From positions 49,904 to 113,903 of the forward strand of contig CALGIG010000071.1 of assembly GCA_937915865.1 (NCBI GenBank): a DNA stretch of 64,000 bases, read 5' to 3'. The DNA comes from an uncultured Prolixibacteraceae bacterium (lineage in GTDB: Bacteria > Bacteroidota > Bacteroidia > Bacteroidales > Prolixibacteraceae). Every line of letters starts with the position of its first letter. Position 1 is the stretch's first letter. Below are positions 35,246-43,658 of the stretch, in pieces. Below the pieces are notes generated by a model that had not been told where the DNA came from, did no database searches, and was given only the letters and a program-made list of their open reading frames with translations. The position numbers were made by a program, and so were the translations under genes.

Positions 35246-35928
35246 GTACTTCACGAGTTCGGGATTGAGTTTCAATGCGGGGAAAAGGGACCTGTGGCAA
35301 ATGTAAAGTCAGAGTTATTTGGGGAGAAATTAAAACAACAGAAAATCACCTTCGGAAGATTGAACAACTGAGCCTGCCATTCGACCGGCGACTAGCTCGT
35401 TTCAGTCAGTGCACCGTTGATATTACGCTTGAAATTGAGCAGTTTAATCACCTAATCCTGGCCGACGAGAGCGAATTTGACTTTCATCCGCAAAAAGGCT
35501 TCGGAATTGCGGTCGACCTGGGGACAACCACGGTGGTAGCCCAATTGATCGACTTGTCCTCGTCAAAAGTGCTGGTCTTTGAAACCATGCTGAACCCGCA
35601 GGTTAAATTCGGGGCTGATTTGATTTCGAGGATACAGGCCTGCCTGGATGGACATGCTTCTGAAATGACCCGGATAATCCGTTTATCAATAGGAACAATG
35701 ATTGAATTGATGCTGAAAGAACACGAAGTCGGTTTGCAAAAAGTGATCCTTGTTGGCAATACCGCCATGCATCTGATTTTCTGCAATTGTGACGTTACTC
35801 CTCTTTCGATGTACCCTTTTCACGCCAGCAATTTAGGGATGAAAATCTTCGTTCCGGAGGAATTGGGATGGGACTTTCAGGTTAACGGAACAATACAGTT
35901 TTATGGAACGAAGTTATTAAATAAATAA
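35246..35928 (+). pseudogene. Truncated, frameshifted second copy of the RACo gene
   Basis: This plus-strand sequence corresponds to residues 26-245 of the 494-residue RACo protein encoded at 4657-6141, with long identical stretches such as DESEFDFHPQKGFGIAVDLG. A run of five G's in the intact gene is four here (near 35277-35281), which breaks the frame inside the iron-sulphur domain. The copy then ends abruptly at about 35913, losing the second half of the ASKHA domain. It lacks both ends and cannot encode a functional activator. It lies near the MtaB/MtaC-type operon and may once have belonged to it. Confidence 0.88.
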
Positions 35929-36023
35929 ACTTTGTCTCCTTTGGTTACATAATACCCCAGACTGCTATTTTTGCCATTGCATTGAAGGTAAACCTGGACA
36001 TGAATTTGAAATTTCAGAATTTA

Positions 36024-36890
36024 TCACAACCCTTTAAACCGTTTCCGATATTCTGTTGGAGTAACTCCAGTTATTTTTCTGAACTGTTTATTGAAATGAC
36101 TCAAATTGTTAAAACCACTATCGAGGCAAGCATCCAGAATACTCAGGCTCGGGTCCATCAACAGTTTGCAGGCAAATTCCACTTTGATCTTGTTCAGGTA
36201 TTCAAAAATAGTCAATCCCATATTTTGTTTAAAAAAGCGACAGAGCGACCCTTCTGCCATATTGACCATTTCGGACAGCCTTTCCAAATCAATTTCCTCC
36301 CGGTAATTGTTCATTAAATACTCGTGAATAGTTGCTATCCGCTTATTCTGTGAAGAGAATCTCGTGATTAAATATTCTTTACTTGCCAAACTGACTAAAG
36401 AATCACTCTTCCCGATAATGTCCATCATCTTAAAAAAATGCAGCATTCGCTCAAAGCCTTTTAGATAGGGCATCTGAAGCATCAGCTCGCTCACTTCGTT
36501 GAGTGTTTGGCCCATAATCTGAATGCCCTGTTCCGATAAGGAAAGGGCTTTCGCAACATGACAAAATTCTGGAAGGGCAAGCAACTGAGAACACAATACT
36601 TTTTCGGTAAACTGAAGGAAGACCATTTCAAGGGTACGGTTTGACCATATTCCTTGTCCCTTATCAGCAATCCACACATGAGGCAGATTCTTCCCCAGAA
36701 ATACCAAATCACCTGGCTGAAAATCTTCTATTGAATCGGCAACAATCCGTTTCCCTGAACCTTCGGTAATGAAACTGATTTCGTAGTTATTGTGATAATG
36801 CCATGTACTTTTCTCCAGGTTATCCTGAAAAATCCCAATGAAAAAGGATTCGTCTTCGTTTAAAATGATTTGTTCGAACTGGGCCGACAT
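36024..36890 (-). CDS. AraC-family transcriptional regulator
   Basis: A 288-residue regulator. The N-terminal cupin-like sensing domain (about 1-150) has WHYHNNYEISFITEGSGKRI and PGDLVFLGKNLPHVW. The C-terminal AraC DNA-binding domain (about 185-288) has two HTH motifs: LERLSEMVNMAEGSLCRFFK and SILDACLDSGFNNLSHFNKQ, ending KITGVTPTEYRKRF. It is divergent from the corrinoid/methanol methyltransferase operon starting at 39549, and the two would have shared a short intergenic region before the IS elements arrived. It is a plausible regulator of that operon. Confidence 0.93.
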   Translation of the reverse strand: MSAQFEQIILNEDESFFIGIFQDNLEKSTWHYHNNYEISFITEGSGKRIVADSIEDFQPGDLVFLGKNLPHVWIADKGQGIWSNRTLEMVFLQFTEKVLCSQLLALPEFCHVAKALSLSEQGIQIMGQTLNEVSELMLQMPYLKGFERMLHFFKMMDIIGKSDSLVSLASKEYLITRFSSQNKRIATIHEYLMNNYREEIDLERLSEMVNMAEGSLCRFFKQNMGLTIFEYLNKIKVEFACKLLMDPSLSILDACLDSGFNNLSHFNKQFRKITGVTPTEYRKRFKGL

Positions 36891-36980
36891 AGTGGTAATT
36901 ATTGAACGAAAAGCACACGAAATGTGAATATCGCATCAAAACTAGTAAAAATTGATGTAGATTTCGTTTCTGTCTAAACC

Positions 36981-36988
36981 TATTTTTG
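36981..36988 (+). promoter_or_regulatory. Candidate Bacteroidota -7 box (TATTTTTG)
   Basis: TATTTTTG fits the Bacteroidota -7 consensus TAnnTTTG and lies 2 bases before the 13-bp repeat that flanks the nested IS elements. Without those elements it would sit about 45 bases upstream of the corrinoid-protein start codon. I see no convincing -33 TTTG at the usual spacing, so the call is tentative. Confidence 0.35.
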
Positions 36989-36989
36989 T

Positions 36990-37002
36990 ATCATAAACCT
37001 TA
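36990..37002. repeat. 13-bp target-site duplication, left copy
   Basis: ATCATAAACCTTA occurs here and again at 39513-39525, on either side of the nested IS elements. Removing everything between leaves one copy and an unbroken leader for the gene at 39549. The 13-bp length suits IS4-family transposition. Confidence 0.75.
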
Positions 37003-37008
37003 GTACAT

Positions 37009-38305
37009 CATGAGTGTCCATTAAAAAAATAAATACGTTCTTTGAAATCATTGATAATCTATATTTTGCAAGAGTTTGAGTAGCGTGACGATTTGAATTG
37101 ATTAGGTTAGTTGGAAAAACCACTGACTATGAATCAAGGGAAATATGTTTTCGCCCAGATCGTTGAGTTTTTACCTCAGCGGATTTTCGATCGTTTTGTC
37201 GAAAAGTATGATGGCAATAAGTACGTTAAACATTTTTCGTGCTGGAACCAGCTACTCTGTATGCTTTTCGGTCAACTCACCAATCGGGATAGTCTTCGGG
37301 ATTTGATTGTTGCTCTGGATGCACATAGCAGTAAATCTTATCATCTGGGCTTCGGCATAAGCGTTACAAGAAGTAATTTGGCAAAAGCCAATGAAACCAG
37401 AAACAGCAAAATATTTGAGGCGTTTGCTTATCATCTTATCGCTATTGCCAGGAAAAAAAAGGCCAACAATGATTTTGAGATTAAAGGCAAAATCTATGCT
37501 TTTGACTCATCAACCATTGACCTGTGTCTGAGTGTATTCTGGTGGGCGACCTTTCGTAAAACCAAAGCTGGGATAAAACTTCATACTCTTTTTGATATAA
37601 CAACTCAAATTCCAGCCTTTGTGCATATTACACCTGCCACGATGAATGATATGAAGGCAATGGATTATCTGGTCTATGAGCAGAATGCATTCTATATTTT
37701 TGATAGAGGATATGTGGATTACACCAGACTCTATAAGATAACTGTTCATTCCGCTTTTTTCGTCATACGGGCAAAATCAAACCTCAAATTTAACCGGATG
37801 TATTCCTTGAAGATTGACAAAAGCACCGGAGTTTTATGTGATCAGATTGGCAAACTGAAAGGCTTTTATGTATCCAAGCAGTATCCTGTGAAACTGAGAA
37901 GAGTCAAGTTTTACGATAAGGAAACCAAACGGACTTTCGTTTTTCTAACCAATAATTTTCAGGTCACATCCGATCAGGTAGCATTGCTATACAAAAACCG
38001 TTGGCAGATAGAACTTTTTTTCAAATGGATCAAACAACACCTGAAGATAAAATCCTTTTGGGGAACTTCAGAGAACGCTGTCCGTATTCAAATTTATAGT
38101 GCCATTATTACGTATTGCTTGGTAGCTATCGTTGGAAACGAACTGAAAATAGAGCGGTCAACCTACGAAATATTACAGGTAATTGGCATATCCCTACTGG
38201 ACAAAACGCCTATAAATGAACTACTTGCAAATACAGATTACAAAGATGTCAAAGAACTTGATTGTAAACAACTGTCACTCAGCTTATTTTAAGTGGACAG
38301 TCATG
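37009..38305 (+). mobile_element. IS4-family element A, nested inside element B's end
   Basis: Imperfect terminal repeats flank the element: CATGAGTGTCCATTAA at 37009-37024 and the complement of CATGACTGTCCACTTAA at 38289-38305. A 9-bp direct repeat, TTAGTACAT, lies immediately outside at 37000-37008 and 38306-38314, as expected for an IS4-type insertion. The right copy of that repeat overlaps the left terminus of element B, so A jumped into the very end of B. Confidence 0.82.
37129..38292 (+). CDS. IS4-family transposase (element A)
   Basis: A 387-residue transposase starting MNQGKYVFAQIVEFLPQRIF, the usual beginning of the DUF4372 domain; an upstream TTG at 37111 is less likely. DDE positions appear in IYAFDSSTIDLCL (D), FYIFDRGYVDY (D) and RWQIELFFKWIKQHLKIK (E, within the YREK-like region). 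The reading frame is intact. Confidence 0.92.
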   Translation: MNQGKYVFAQIVEFLPQRIFDRFVEKYDGNKYVKHFSCWNQLLCMLFGQLTNRDSLRDLIVALDAHSSKSYHLGFGISVTRSNLAKANETRNSKIFEAFAYHLIAIARKKKANNDFEIKGKIYAFDSSTIDLCLSVFWWATFRKTKAGIKLHTLFDITTQIPAFVHITPATMNDMKAMDYLVYEQNAFYIFDRGYVDYTRLYKITVHSAFFVIRAKSNLKFNRMYSLKIDKSTGVLCDQIGKLKGFYVSKQYPVKLRRVKFYDKETKRTFVFLTNNFQVTSDQVALLYKNRWQIELFFKWIKQHLKIKSFWGTSENAVRIQIYSAIITYCLVAIVGNELKIERSTYEILQVIGISLLDKTPINELLANTDYKDVKELDCKQLSLSLF

Positions 38306-38308
38306 TTA

Positions 38309-39508
38309 GTACATGACAAAAAAATAAATGGTTGATTATCAGCAAAATAAGTGTTAAAATATTTGTTTAAAACTCTGAATATCAGTATCTTACAAGAAAT
38401 TACCACACTTCGAAGTAAGAATAATGACACCCAGAGTAGAGTCTAAAAGTAGTGAATTAGTTTCCATTTTCCATGAGCAATCAGGTTGGAATCTAGCACG
38501 TGTTAAGTTCTTTGTTTTAATGATCAGTGCGCTGTGTAAAGTGCAAACAGTTGGTTTTGAGAAGTTAGCTACAGCATTCGATTGCAATGCCAGTACCAGT
38601 TCGTCCCTGAGGAGAATACAACGGTTTATGGCAGGTTATCTTCTGGATACAGATTTGATTGCAAGGTTGATATTTAGGTTATTACCAAATAAACCTCCTT
38701 TTCGCTTAGCTATGGACCGCACGAATTGGAAGTTTGGGCAGCAGAATATCAATGTATTGGTGATTGCAGTTGTTTATCACGGAGTTGCTTTTCCTCTGTT
38801 GTTTAAGTTGTTGCCAAAATTTGGCAATTCAAATACCAGTGAACGCATTGAATTGATTGAGCGGTTTATCCGCCTTTTTGGTACTGCATCGCTGGATTGT
38901 TTGACCGCAGATCGGGAGTTTGTAGGAGAAAGATGGATCAAATACCTGAATGATAACCGGATTCGATACTATATCCGCATTCGCGAAAACTTTTGGGTTA
39001 TGCAACCTCACAATGGCAAGCAAGTCAAAGCCAGTTGGTTGTTTACCGATTTGCCAATGAATGGTTGCCGGGTGAATCACCGGATTGTTTATCTGAACAA
39101 TCAACTGTGTTATCTCTCTGCATCAAAAGGAAAAGACAAAGACGGAAAACCTGAATTGCAGATTGTTATCTCATTCAACAAGCCAGACAGTGCGCTGGAG
39201 TTATATAAAGAGCGCTGGCAAATTGAAACAGCGTTCAGAGCACTGAAAACAAGCGGGTTCAATATTGAAGATACCCACTTGACCGAAATAGAAAGAATTG
39301 AAAAACTATTTGCACTGGTGATCGTTGCTTTTACCTGGGCATATCTGGTTGGTGATTATTTGCACAGATATATCAAACCAATCCCGATAAAGAAGCATGG
39401 AAATAAGGCTAAAAGTTTATTCAAATATGGACTAACTTATATTGCAACTGTCCTTTTAAACGCTTTCTTTCAAGATGATATCGATATATTCAAATTTTTG
39501 TCATGTAC
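38309..39508 (+). mobile_element. IS4-family element B
   Basis: The ends are GTACATGACAAAAA at 38309-38322 and its exact complement at 39495-39508. Four further bases (ATAG) separate the right end from the 13-bp target repeat at 39513, while the left repeat abuts directly, so the true right end may extend to 39512. It inserted between the AraC regulator and the corrinoid-protein gene before element A arrived. Confidence 0.78.
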
Positions 39509-39512
39509 ATAG
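38424..39512 (+). CDS. IS4-family transposase (element B)
   Basis: A 362-residue transposase with LAMDRTNWKFGQQ (first D), LTADREFVGERW (second D) and YKERWQIETAFRALKTSGFN (catalytic E). The C-terminus reads FLSCT and its codons pass through the right terminal repeat, so the stop codon TAG lies at or beyond the element's edge. The protein's last residues and termination may therefore depend on where the element landed. Confidence 0.9.
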   Translation: MTPRVESKSSELVSIFHEQSGWNLARVKFFVLMISALCKVQTVGFEKLATAFDCNASTSSSLRRIQRFMAGYLLDTDLIARLIFRLLPNKPPFRLAMDRTNWKFGQQNINVLVIAVVYHGVAFPLLFKLLPKFGNSNTSERIELIERFIRLFGTASLDCLTADREFVGERWIKYLNDNRIRYYIRIRENFWVMQPHNGKQVKASWLFTDLPMNGCRVNHRIVYLNNQLCYLSASKGKDKDGKPELQIVISFNKPDSALELYKERWQIETAFRALKTSGFNIEDTHLTEIERIEKLFALVIVAFTWAYLVGDYLHRYIKPIPIKKHGNKAKSLFKYGLTYIATVLLNAFFQDDIDIFKFLSCT

Positions 39513-39525
39513 ATCATAAACCTTA
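39513..39525. repeat. 13-bp target-site duplication, right copy
   Basis: This is the second copy of ATCATAAACCTTA, identical to 36990-37002. It is followed by the short AT-rich leader and start codon of the corrinoid-protein gene 23 bases downstream. Confidence 0.75.
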
Positions 39526-39548
39526 AAATTAAATAATACCAATACATT

Positions 39549-40217
39549 ATGGAAGAATTACTCGAAGAACTACTCGAAGCCGTCGAACTAGGGAAAGTGG
39601 ATTTGAAATCACCGTTTCCGCCCCAGCTTCGAGGCATGGATGGCGCCCTCGAACTTACAGTAAAAGCGTTGGAGTCCGGTGTTGGTCCCCAGCAAATACT
39701 TGAAAGTGCATTGGTTCCTGCTATGGACCGGGTGGGTAAAAAATTCTCCGAAAACAAGATTTTCGTACCTCAAATGCTCATGTCGGCCAAAGCTATGGGC
39801 GCTTCGATGACCCAGCTCAAACCATTTTTCACTTCCGGCGAAATTAAAACAAAGGGCACGTTTATTATCGGAACCGTTAAAGGCGATTTGCACGACATCG
39901 GTAAAAACCTGGTAGCCATGATGGTGGAAGGAGCAGGTTGGACAGTTATCGATCTTGGCGTTGATGTTCCTTCGACAAGATACCTTGAGGCCCTGAGTAA
40001 CAACCCGGGAGCAGTTGTGGCTTTATCGGCCCTGCTGACCACCACGATGGTTTATATGGGAGAGATTGTATCCGACATCAAAGCACAGATTCCTGATGCA
40101 AAAGTTTTTATTGGCGGAGCACCGGTTAACAACGATTTCTGTAAAAAGATAGGAGCCGATTTCTACGCTCCAGATCCACAAGGCGTGGTGGAACACCTGA
40201 ACAAACTGGCCTCTTAG
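39549..40217 (+). CDS. mtaC: Methyltransferase corrinoid protein (MtaC-like)
   Basis: A 222-residue corrinoid carrier. The N-terminal helical cap domain covers about 1-95 (MEELLEELLEAVELGKVDL, VKALESGVGPQQILESALVP). The B12-binding Rossmann domain has the cobalt-ligating DxHxxG motif as Asp113, His115 and Gly118 in VKGDLHDIGKN, followed by VIDLGVDVPSTRY and KVFIGGAPVN. It would accept a methyl group on Co(I) from the MtaB-type enzyme encoded next and pass it to a URO-D-type methyltransferase. The start lies 23 bases from the IS-generated target repeat, so its natural promoter may be displaced. Confidence 0.92.
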   Translation: MEELLEELLEAVELGKVDLKSPFPPQLRGMDGALELTVKALESGVGPQQILESALVPAMDRVGKKFSENKIFVPQMLMSAKAMGASMTQLKPFFTSGEIKTKGTFIIGTVKGDLHDIGKNLVAMMVEGAGWTVIDLGVDVPSTRYLEALSNNPGAVVALSALLTTTMVYMGEIVSDIKAQIPDAKVFIGGAPVNNDFCKKIGADFYAPDPQGVVEHLNKLAS

Positions 40218-40332
40218 TAAATTAACTACGGATTATAAATTAACCTAATTGCCATAAAAATATGGCAAAATGGGGTTGTTTGCCCAGTGTTATAGCAACA
40301 ACAAATTTAGTAATACATTAAAAAACAGTAAT

Positions 40333-41709
40333 GTGAAGTATAAAAGTTTAGTAATAACCAATCCTGAAGACCTGATGTTCGGGATTGCCCCCAATCCGGT
40401 AAAGACGAGGCGGGGACTTGAAATCGGGGGCGGACAGGTTTATGCCGAATTGAATTTTACCCTCCCGGTAATGAGTATCAATGAAAATACTCTTTCTGAA
40501 GTGTACGGCCACTACCGCGAAATTACCGAAGGCGCCCTTGAACGCGCTCTTGAGCTGAACTCGAAAGGTGTTGTCCTGGAACTGGAAACGCTGCTTGAAA
40601 TGACCAAAACTCCAAAGATTGGAATCGGGATTGTTAAGATCATGAATGAGATTTGTGAAGACTATTACCAAAAATATGGCCTTGCTTCAGAAATCCGCCT
40701 GACACCTAACGACCTGCGCGAATTTGAGCGCCCGGCCAAACAACGAACTTCGGCATATTTAGAGCCGATGATGGAACTATTTGAGCAAGGGATGATTGAA
40801 GGCGGTGACTTACTTTCAATAGAGAGTACCGGCGGAAAAGAAGTTTCGGACGAAGCGTTGATGATGTGTGACGTTAAAGGAGTTGTTTTTGCTTTGGCCG
40901 TTCTTGGAGTGAGGGATATGCAGTTTCTGTGGAAAAAAATCGTATCTCTGGCCATTAAGTATAACAAAATTGCTGCCGGTGATTCTGCCTGCGGATTTGC
41001 CAATACGGCCATGGTCCTGGCCGAAAAAAAATACATTCCGCGGGTATTTGCTGCTTTGGTGCGCGTAATTTCGGTGGTTCGTTCGATTGTCGCCATGGAA
41101 GAAGGCGCCATTGGCCCTGATAAAGATTGCGGTTACGAAGGCCCGTTCCTGAAAGCCATTACCGGAATCCCGATTTCGATGGAGGGGAAAACTGCCGCCT
41201 GTGCACACCTCAGTCCAATCGGCAATATTGCCTCTGCCTGTTGTGATTTGTGGAGTAATGAATCGGTGCAGAACATTAAATTGCTTTCAGGTATGGCCCC
41301 GACAGCTTATATGGAGCAACTCGAATACGATGCGCGGCTGATAAATCAGGCTTTAATAGCCGGAACAGTTCCCAGCCATATTTTGCAACAATTACTGGTT
41401 GCTTCCGATGTTTATACCGACCCGCAGGCGTTGATCCTTTCGCCGGAAAATGTGATTCGTATATCGAAAGAATTGGTAAAAGGCGATTCGTATGTGGCTA
41501 ATGCTCGGAATGGCGCTTTGGCAGCCCTGGATATTATTGAAGAGGTTCTCCGGTCAGGGAAAATGAAACTTTCAGAACTGGAAACCGGTTATCTCCCGAT
41601 CCTTCGCGATGAATTAAACAGCATTCCCGAAAATGAAAGCGATTTTGTGGAGATGATGATGCCGCTTATCGATCAAAGCAAATTCATCCCGGCCGAATAC
41701 GGATTGTAA
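40333..41709 (+). CDS. mtaB: Methanol:corrinoid methyltransferase (MtaB-like)
   Basis: A protein of about 458 residues that matches MtaB of methanogens and acetogens along its length. It has LMFGIAPNPVKTRRGLEIGG, LLSIESTGGKEVSDEALM (zinc-ligand Glu region), GDSACGFANTAMVLAE and IGPDKDCGYEGPFLKAITG (the two zinc-ligand Cys), then AACAHLSPIGNIASACCDLW. MtaB activates methanol on zinc and methylates the corrinoid of MtaC. I place the start at GTG 40333 because NVKYKSL lines up with the normal family start; an ATG at 40270 would add 21 atypical residues. It lies directly downstream of the corrinoid protein. A methyl donor other than methanol is possible. Confidence 0.9.
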   Translation: MKYKSLVITNPEDLMFGIAPNPVKTRRGLEIGGGQVYAELNFTLPVMSINENTLSEVYGHYREITEGALERALELNSKGVVLELETLLEMTKTPKIGIGIVKIMNEICEDYYQKYGLASEIRLTPNDLREFERPAKQRTSAYLEPMMELFEQGMIEGGDLLSIESTGGKEVSDEALMMCDVKGVVFALAVLGVRDMQFLWKKIVSLAIKYNKIAAGDSACGFANTAMVLAEKKYIPRVFAALVRVISVVRSIVAMEEGAIGPDKDCGYEGPFLKAITGIPISMEGKTAACAHLSPIGNIASACCDLWSNESVQNIKLLSGMAPTAYMEQLEYDARLINQALIAGTVPSHILQQLLVASDVYTDPQALILSPENVIRISKELVKGDSYVANARNGALAALDIIEEVLRSGKMKLSELETGYLPILRDELNSIPENESDFVEMMMPLIDQSKFIPAEYGL

Positions 41710-41760
41710 AATAGTTTATCTTTGAAGCCGGGCAACCCATTGTCCAGCTTTTTTATTCTT

Positions 41761-42702
41761 ATGGAAAAAATTCCGGTAAATATCATTTCCGGGTTCCTCG
41801 GTTCAGGGAAAACTACGGCAATCATACGGCTTTTAGAGCAAAAACGACCAGAGGAATGCTGGGCCATCGTGGTGAACGAATTCGGGAAAGTGCCCATCGA
41901 CGGGCAAACCCTGCAATCCAAATCAGTCACCGGCTCGGTTTTCGATATTTTGGGCGGGTGCATCTGCTGTTCGGCCAAAATCTACCTGAAAGAAAACCTT
42001 GAAAAGATCGTTGAAACCAAAAAATTTGACCGGATCATCATCGAACCCAGCGGATTGGGTGGTATTGAAATGGTTTCTGAAATGGTTGGGCTAATCCCGC
42101 AACTCAGTTTAATGCCGGTTATTTGCATGGTGGACATTACCGGTACAGACAACCCTAAATTCCGGCGAATTCCGATATGCAGCGCTCAAATCAGGATGTC
42201 GGACAGGATTGTTTTTAGTAAATGCGACCTGCTGGATTCTCCCGGGCAGCAGGATGAACTGGTAACCAGGTTCAAATTGGCATTTCCCGATAAGCATTCC
42301 TGTTTTGTTGGCACAAAAGTGACCATCGCGGTTTTAAACCCACCTGATCCGGAGGAAAAAACGAAAGAACCGAATTCAAAAACCTATTTTATCCCGGCAC
42401 ATCACCTGACCGACGGGAACTTTAGGGAGCAGGCCTTTCAATTTGAAGCCGACCGGATTTTTGCTCCGGAAGCTTTAAAAACTGTTTTTGCCGCAAATCC
42501 GTCCATCATCCGGGCCAAAGGACATATCTGTACCACCAGCGGCTGGGTGCTGTTCAACTATACACTGTCGGGGTACCATTCAGAACCTTGCCCGGAAAAA
42601 GAACAAAGTGAGATTATTATTATTGCTGAAAAATCAGGTTCTGACCAGTTCCAAAACCTCGAAGCCGACATTGAGAAATCAGGTGTTTGGGGTACTTTTT
42701 GA
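41761..42702 (+). CDS. CobW/G3E-family GTPase metallochaperone
   Basis: A 313-residue P-loop GTPase of the G3E family. It has the Walker A GFLGSGKTT (11-19), the metal-binding CxCC motif in LGGCICCSAK, IIEPSGLGG, a Walker B-like VICMVDITG and the NKxD-like SKCDLLD. Family members deliver zinc or assist cobalamin enzymes. The operon places it after MtaB, a zinc enzyme using a corrinoid partner, so it may load zinc into MtaB or help the corrinoid protein. The start at 41761 is preferred over 41722 because it opens directly with the first beta-strand. It ends 23 bases before the next gene. Confidence 0.88.
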   Translation: MEKIPVNIISGFLGSGKTTAIIRLLEQKRPEECWAIVVNEFGKVPIDGQTLQSKSVTGSVFDILGGCICCSAKIYLKENLEKIVETKKFDRIIIEPSGLGGIEMVSEMVGLIPQLSLMPVICMVDITGTDNPKFRRIPICSAQIRMSDRIVFSKCDLLDSPGQQDELVTRFKLAFPDKHSCFVGTKVTIAVLNPPDPEEKTKEPNSKTYFIPAHHLTDGNFREQAFQFEADRIFAPEALKTVFAANPSIIRAKGHICTTSGWVLFNYTLSGYHSEPCPEKEQSEIIIIAEKSGSDQFQNLEADIEKSGVWGTF

Positions 42703-42725
42703 AATCAGTTAAAAAATATACACTT

Positions 42726-43271
42726 ATGAAAAAACATAACTTACAAATTAACCAACAAAACTTTACGGTACATGCAGACGGACATCAGTTTGATGTAGGC
42801 AAAGCTGTCTGCAAAGAATTAAAGGGGACAGAACGAGCAGCATTTTATGTTTGTACAGCAGGCAAAACTATTAGTGAAGAATCTTCCAGGTTACTATACG
42901 GCGAAGATCCCATTTTGGGATACATTTTGGATATTATGGGAAGTATGATTACCGAGGCCGCCTGTGATTTGCTTCAGTCTCGGTTAAAGAAAGAGATGGA
43001 ATTAACAAATGAGTTATTGACCAATCGATATAGTCCAGGGTACTGTCAATGGCCGGTAGCCGATCAGCATAAGCTATTTTCATTGTTTCCTGAAAATGTT
43101 TGTGGAATATCGCTGTCGGATTCGGCCCTGATGTCTCCCCTGAAATCAGTAAGTGGCATTATTGGAATTGGAGAAAAGGTAAAATTCAGGAAGCATGTTT
43201 GCACGCTCTGTTCAAGTAAAGATTGCATTTATCGTAGAATCAAGAAGGATATAAAAAAACTTAAATATTAA
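42726..43271 (+). CDS. B12-dependent methionine synthase activation-domain protein
   Basis: A 181-residue stand-alone version of the MetH reactivation domain. The C-terminal half carries NRYSPGYCQWPVADQHKLF, GISLSDSALMSPLKSVSGII and GIG, the AdoMet-binding signature of the family. Four Cys near the end (HVCTLCSSKDCIYR, plus Cys in the motif above) could bind a metal cluster, as in RamA-like activators. It probably helps reactivate oxidised corrinoid on the MtaC-like protein, perhaps replacing the broken RACo copy nearby. It closes the four-gene operon. Confidence 0.85.
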   Translation: MKKHNLQINQQNFTVHADGHQFDVGKAVCKELKGTERAAFYVCTAGKTISEESSRLLYGEDPILGYILDIMGSMITEAACDLLQSRLKKEMELTNELLTNRYSPGYCQWPVADQHKLFSLFPENVCGISLSDSALMSPLKSVSGIIGIGEKVKFRKHVCTLCSSKDCIYRRIKKDIKKLKY

Positions 43272-43658
43272 ATCTTTCAAACCTGGCCACCAGAACGATT
43301 CGAGATTCACGTTATGTTCATAAATTTTTCTCCTTACGCAGATAGTCAGAACGTATTTTTTTGCGGTTAATATTCAGTTGTTAATACTATTGCCTTTTCC
43401 GAAAAGCAGCAATAAAAAGATTTTCAGACATTCGGGGTCAGGCTATTTATTTGTTAATCTTTATAATTAAGCTATTAGAAAGCATCAAAAATGGAGCCTG
43501 CAAATAGTCTCGTATAAACAGATAAATAGTTTACATCTGTTTTCGAAAATAATAAAAACTGGTTAAATCTGTCCGATCGCGGATTGGCTGGATGAGTGAA
43601 ACTATTTTTTTGTATCAAATCTGAACATTTTATATCTTTGGAATATTGAAATCGTTCT
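43272..43658. other. Gap at the left edge of the conjugative element
   Basis: No gene was seen. A weak stem (AAACAGAT at 43516-43523 and ATCTGTTT at 43535-43542) is the only structure I noted. This stretch separates the corrinoid operon from the recombinase end of the conjugative element, so it should contain the left attachment site, but I cannot define its core without the other end. Confidence 0.4.

Noticed and set aside
35135..35371. A single 78-codon gene
   Set aside because: The first half is a recombinase N-terminus and the second is out-of-frame RACo sequence, so it is a chimera rather than a gene.
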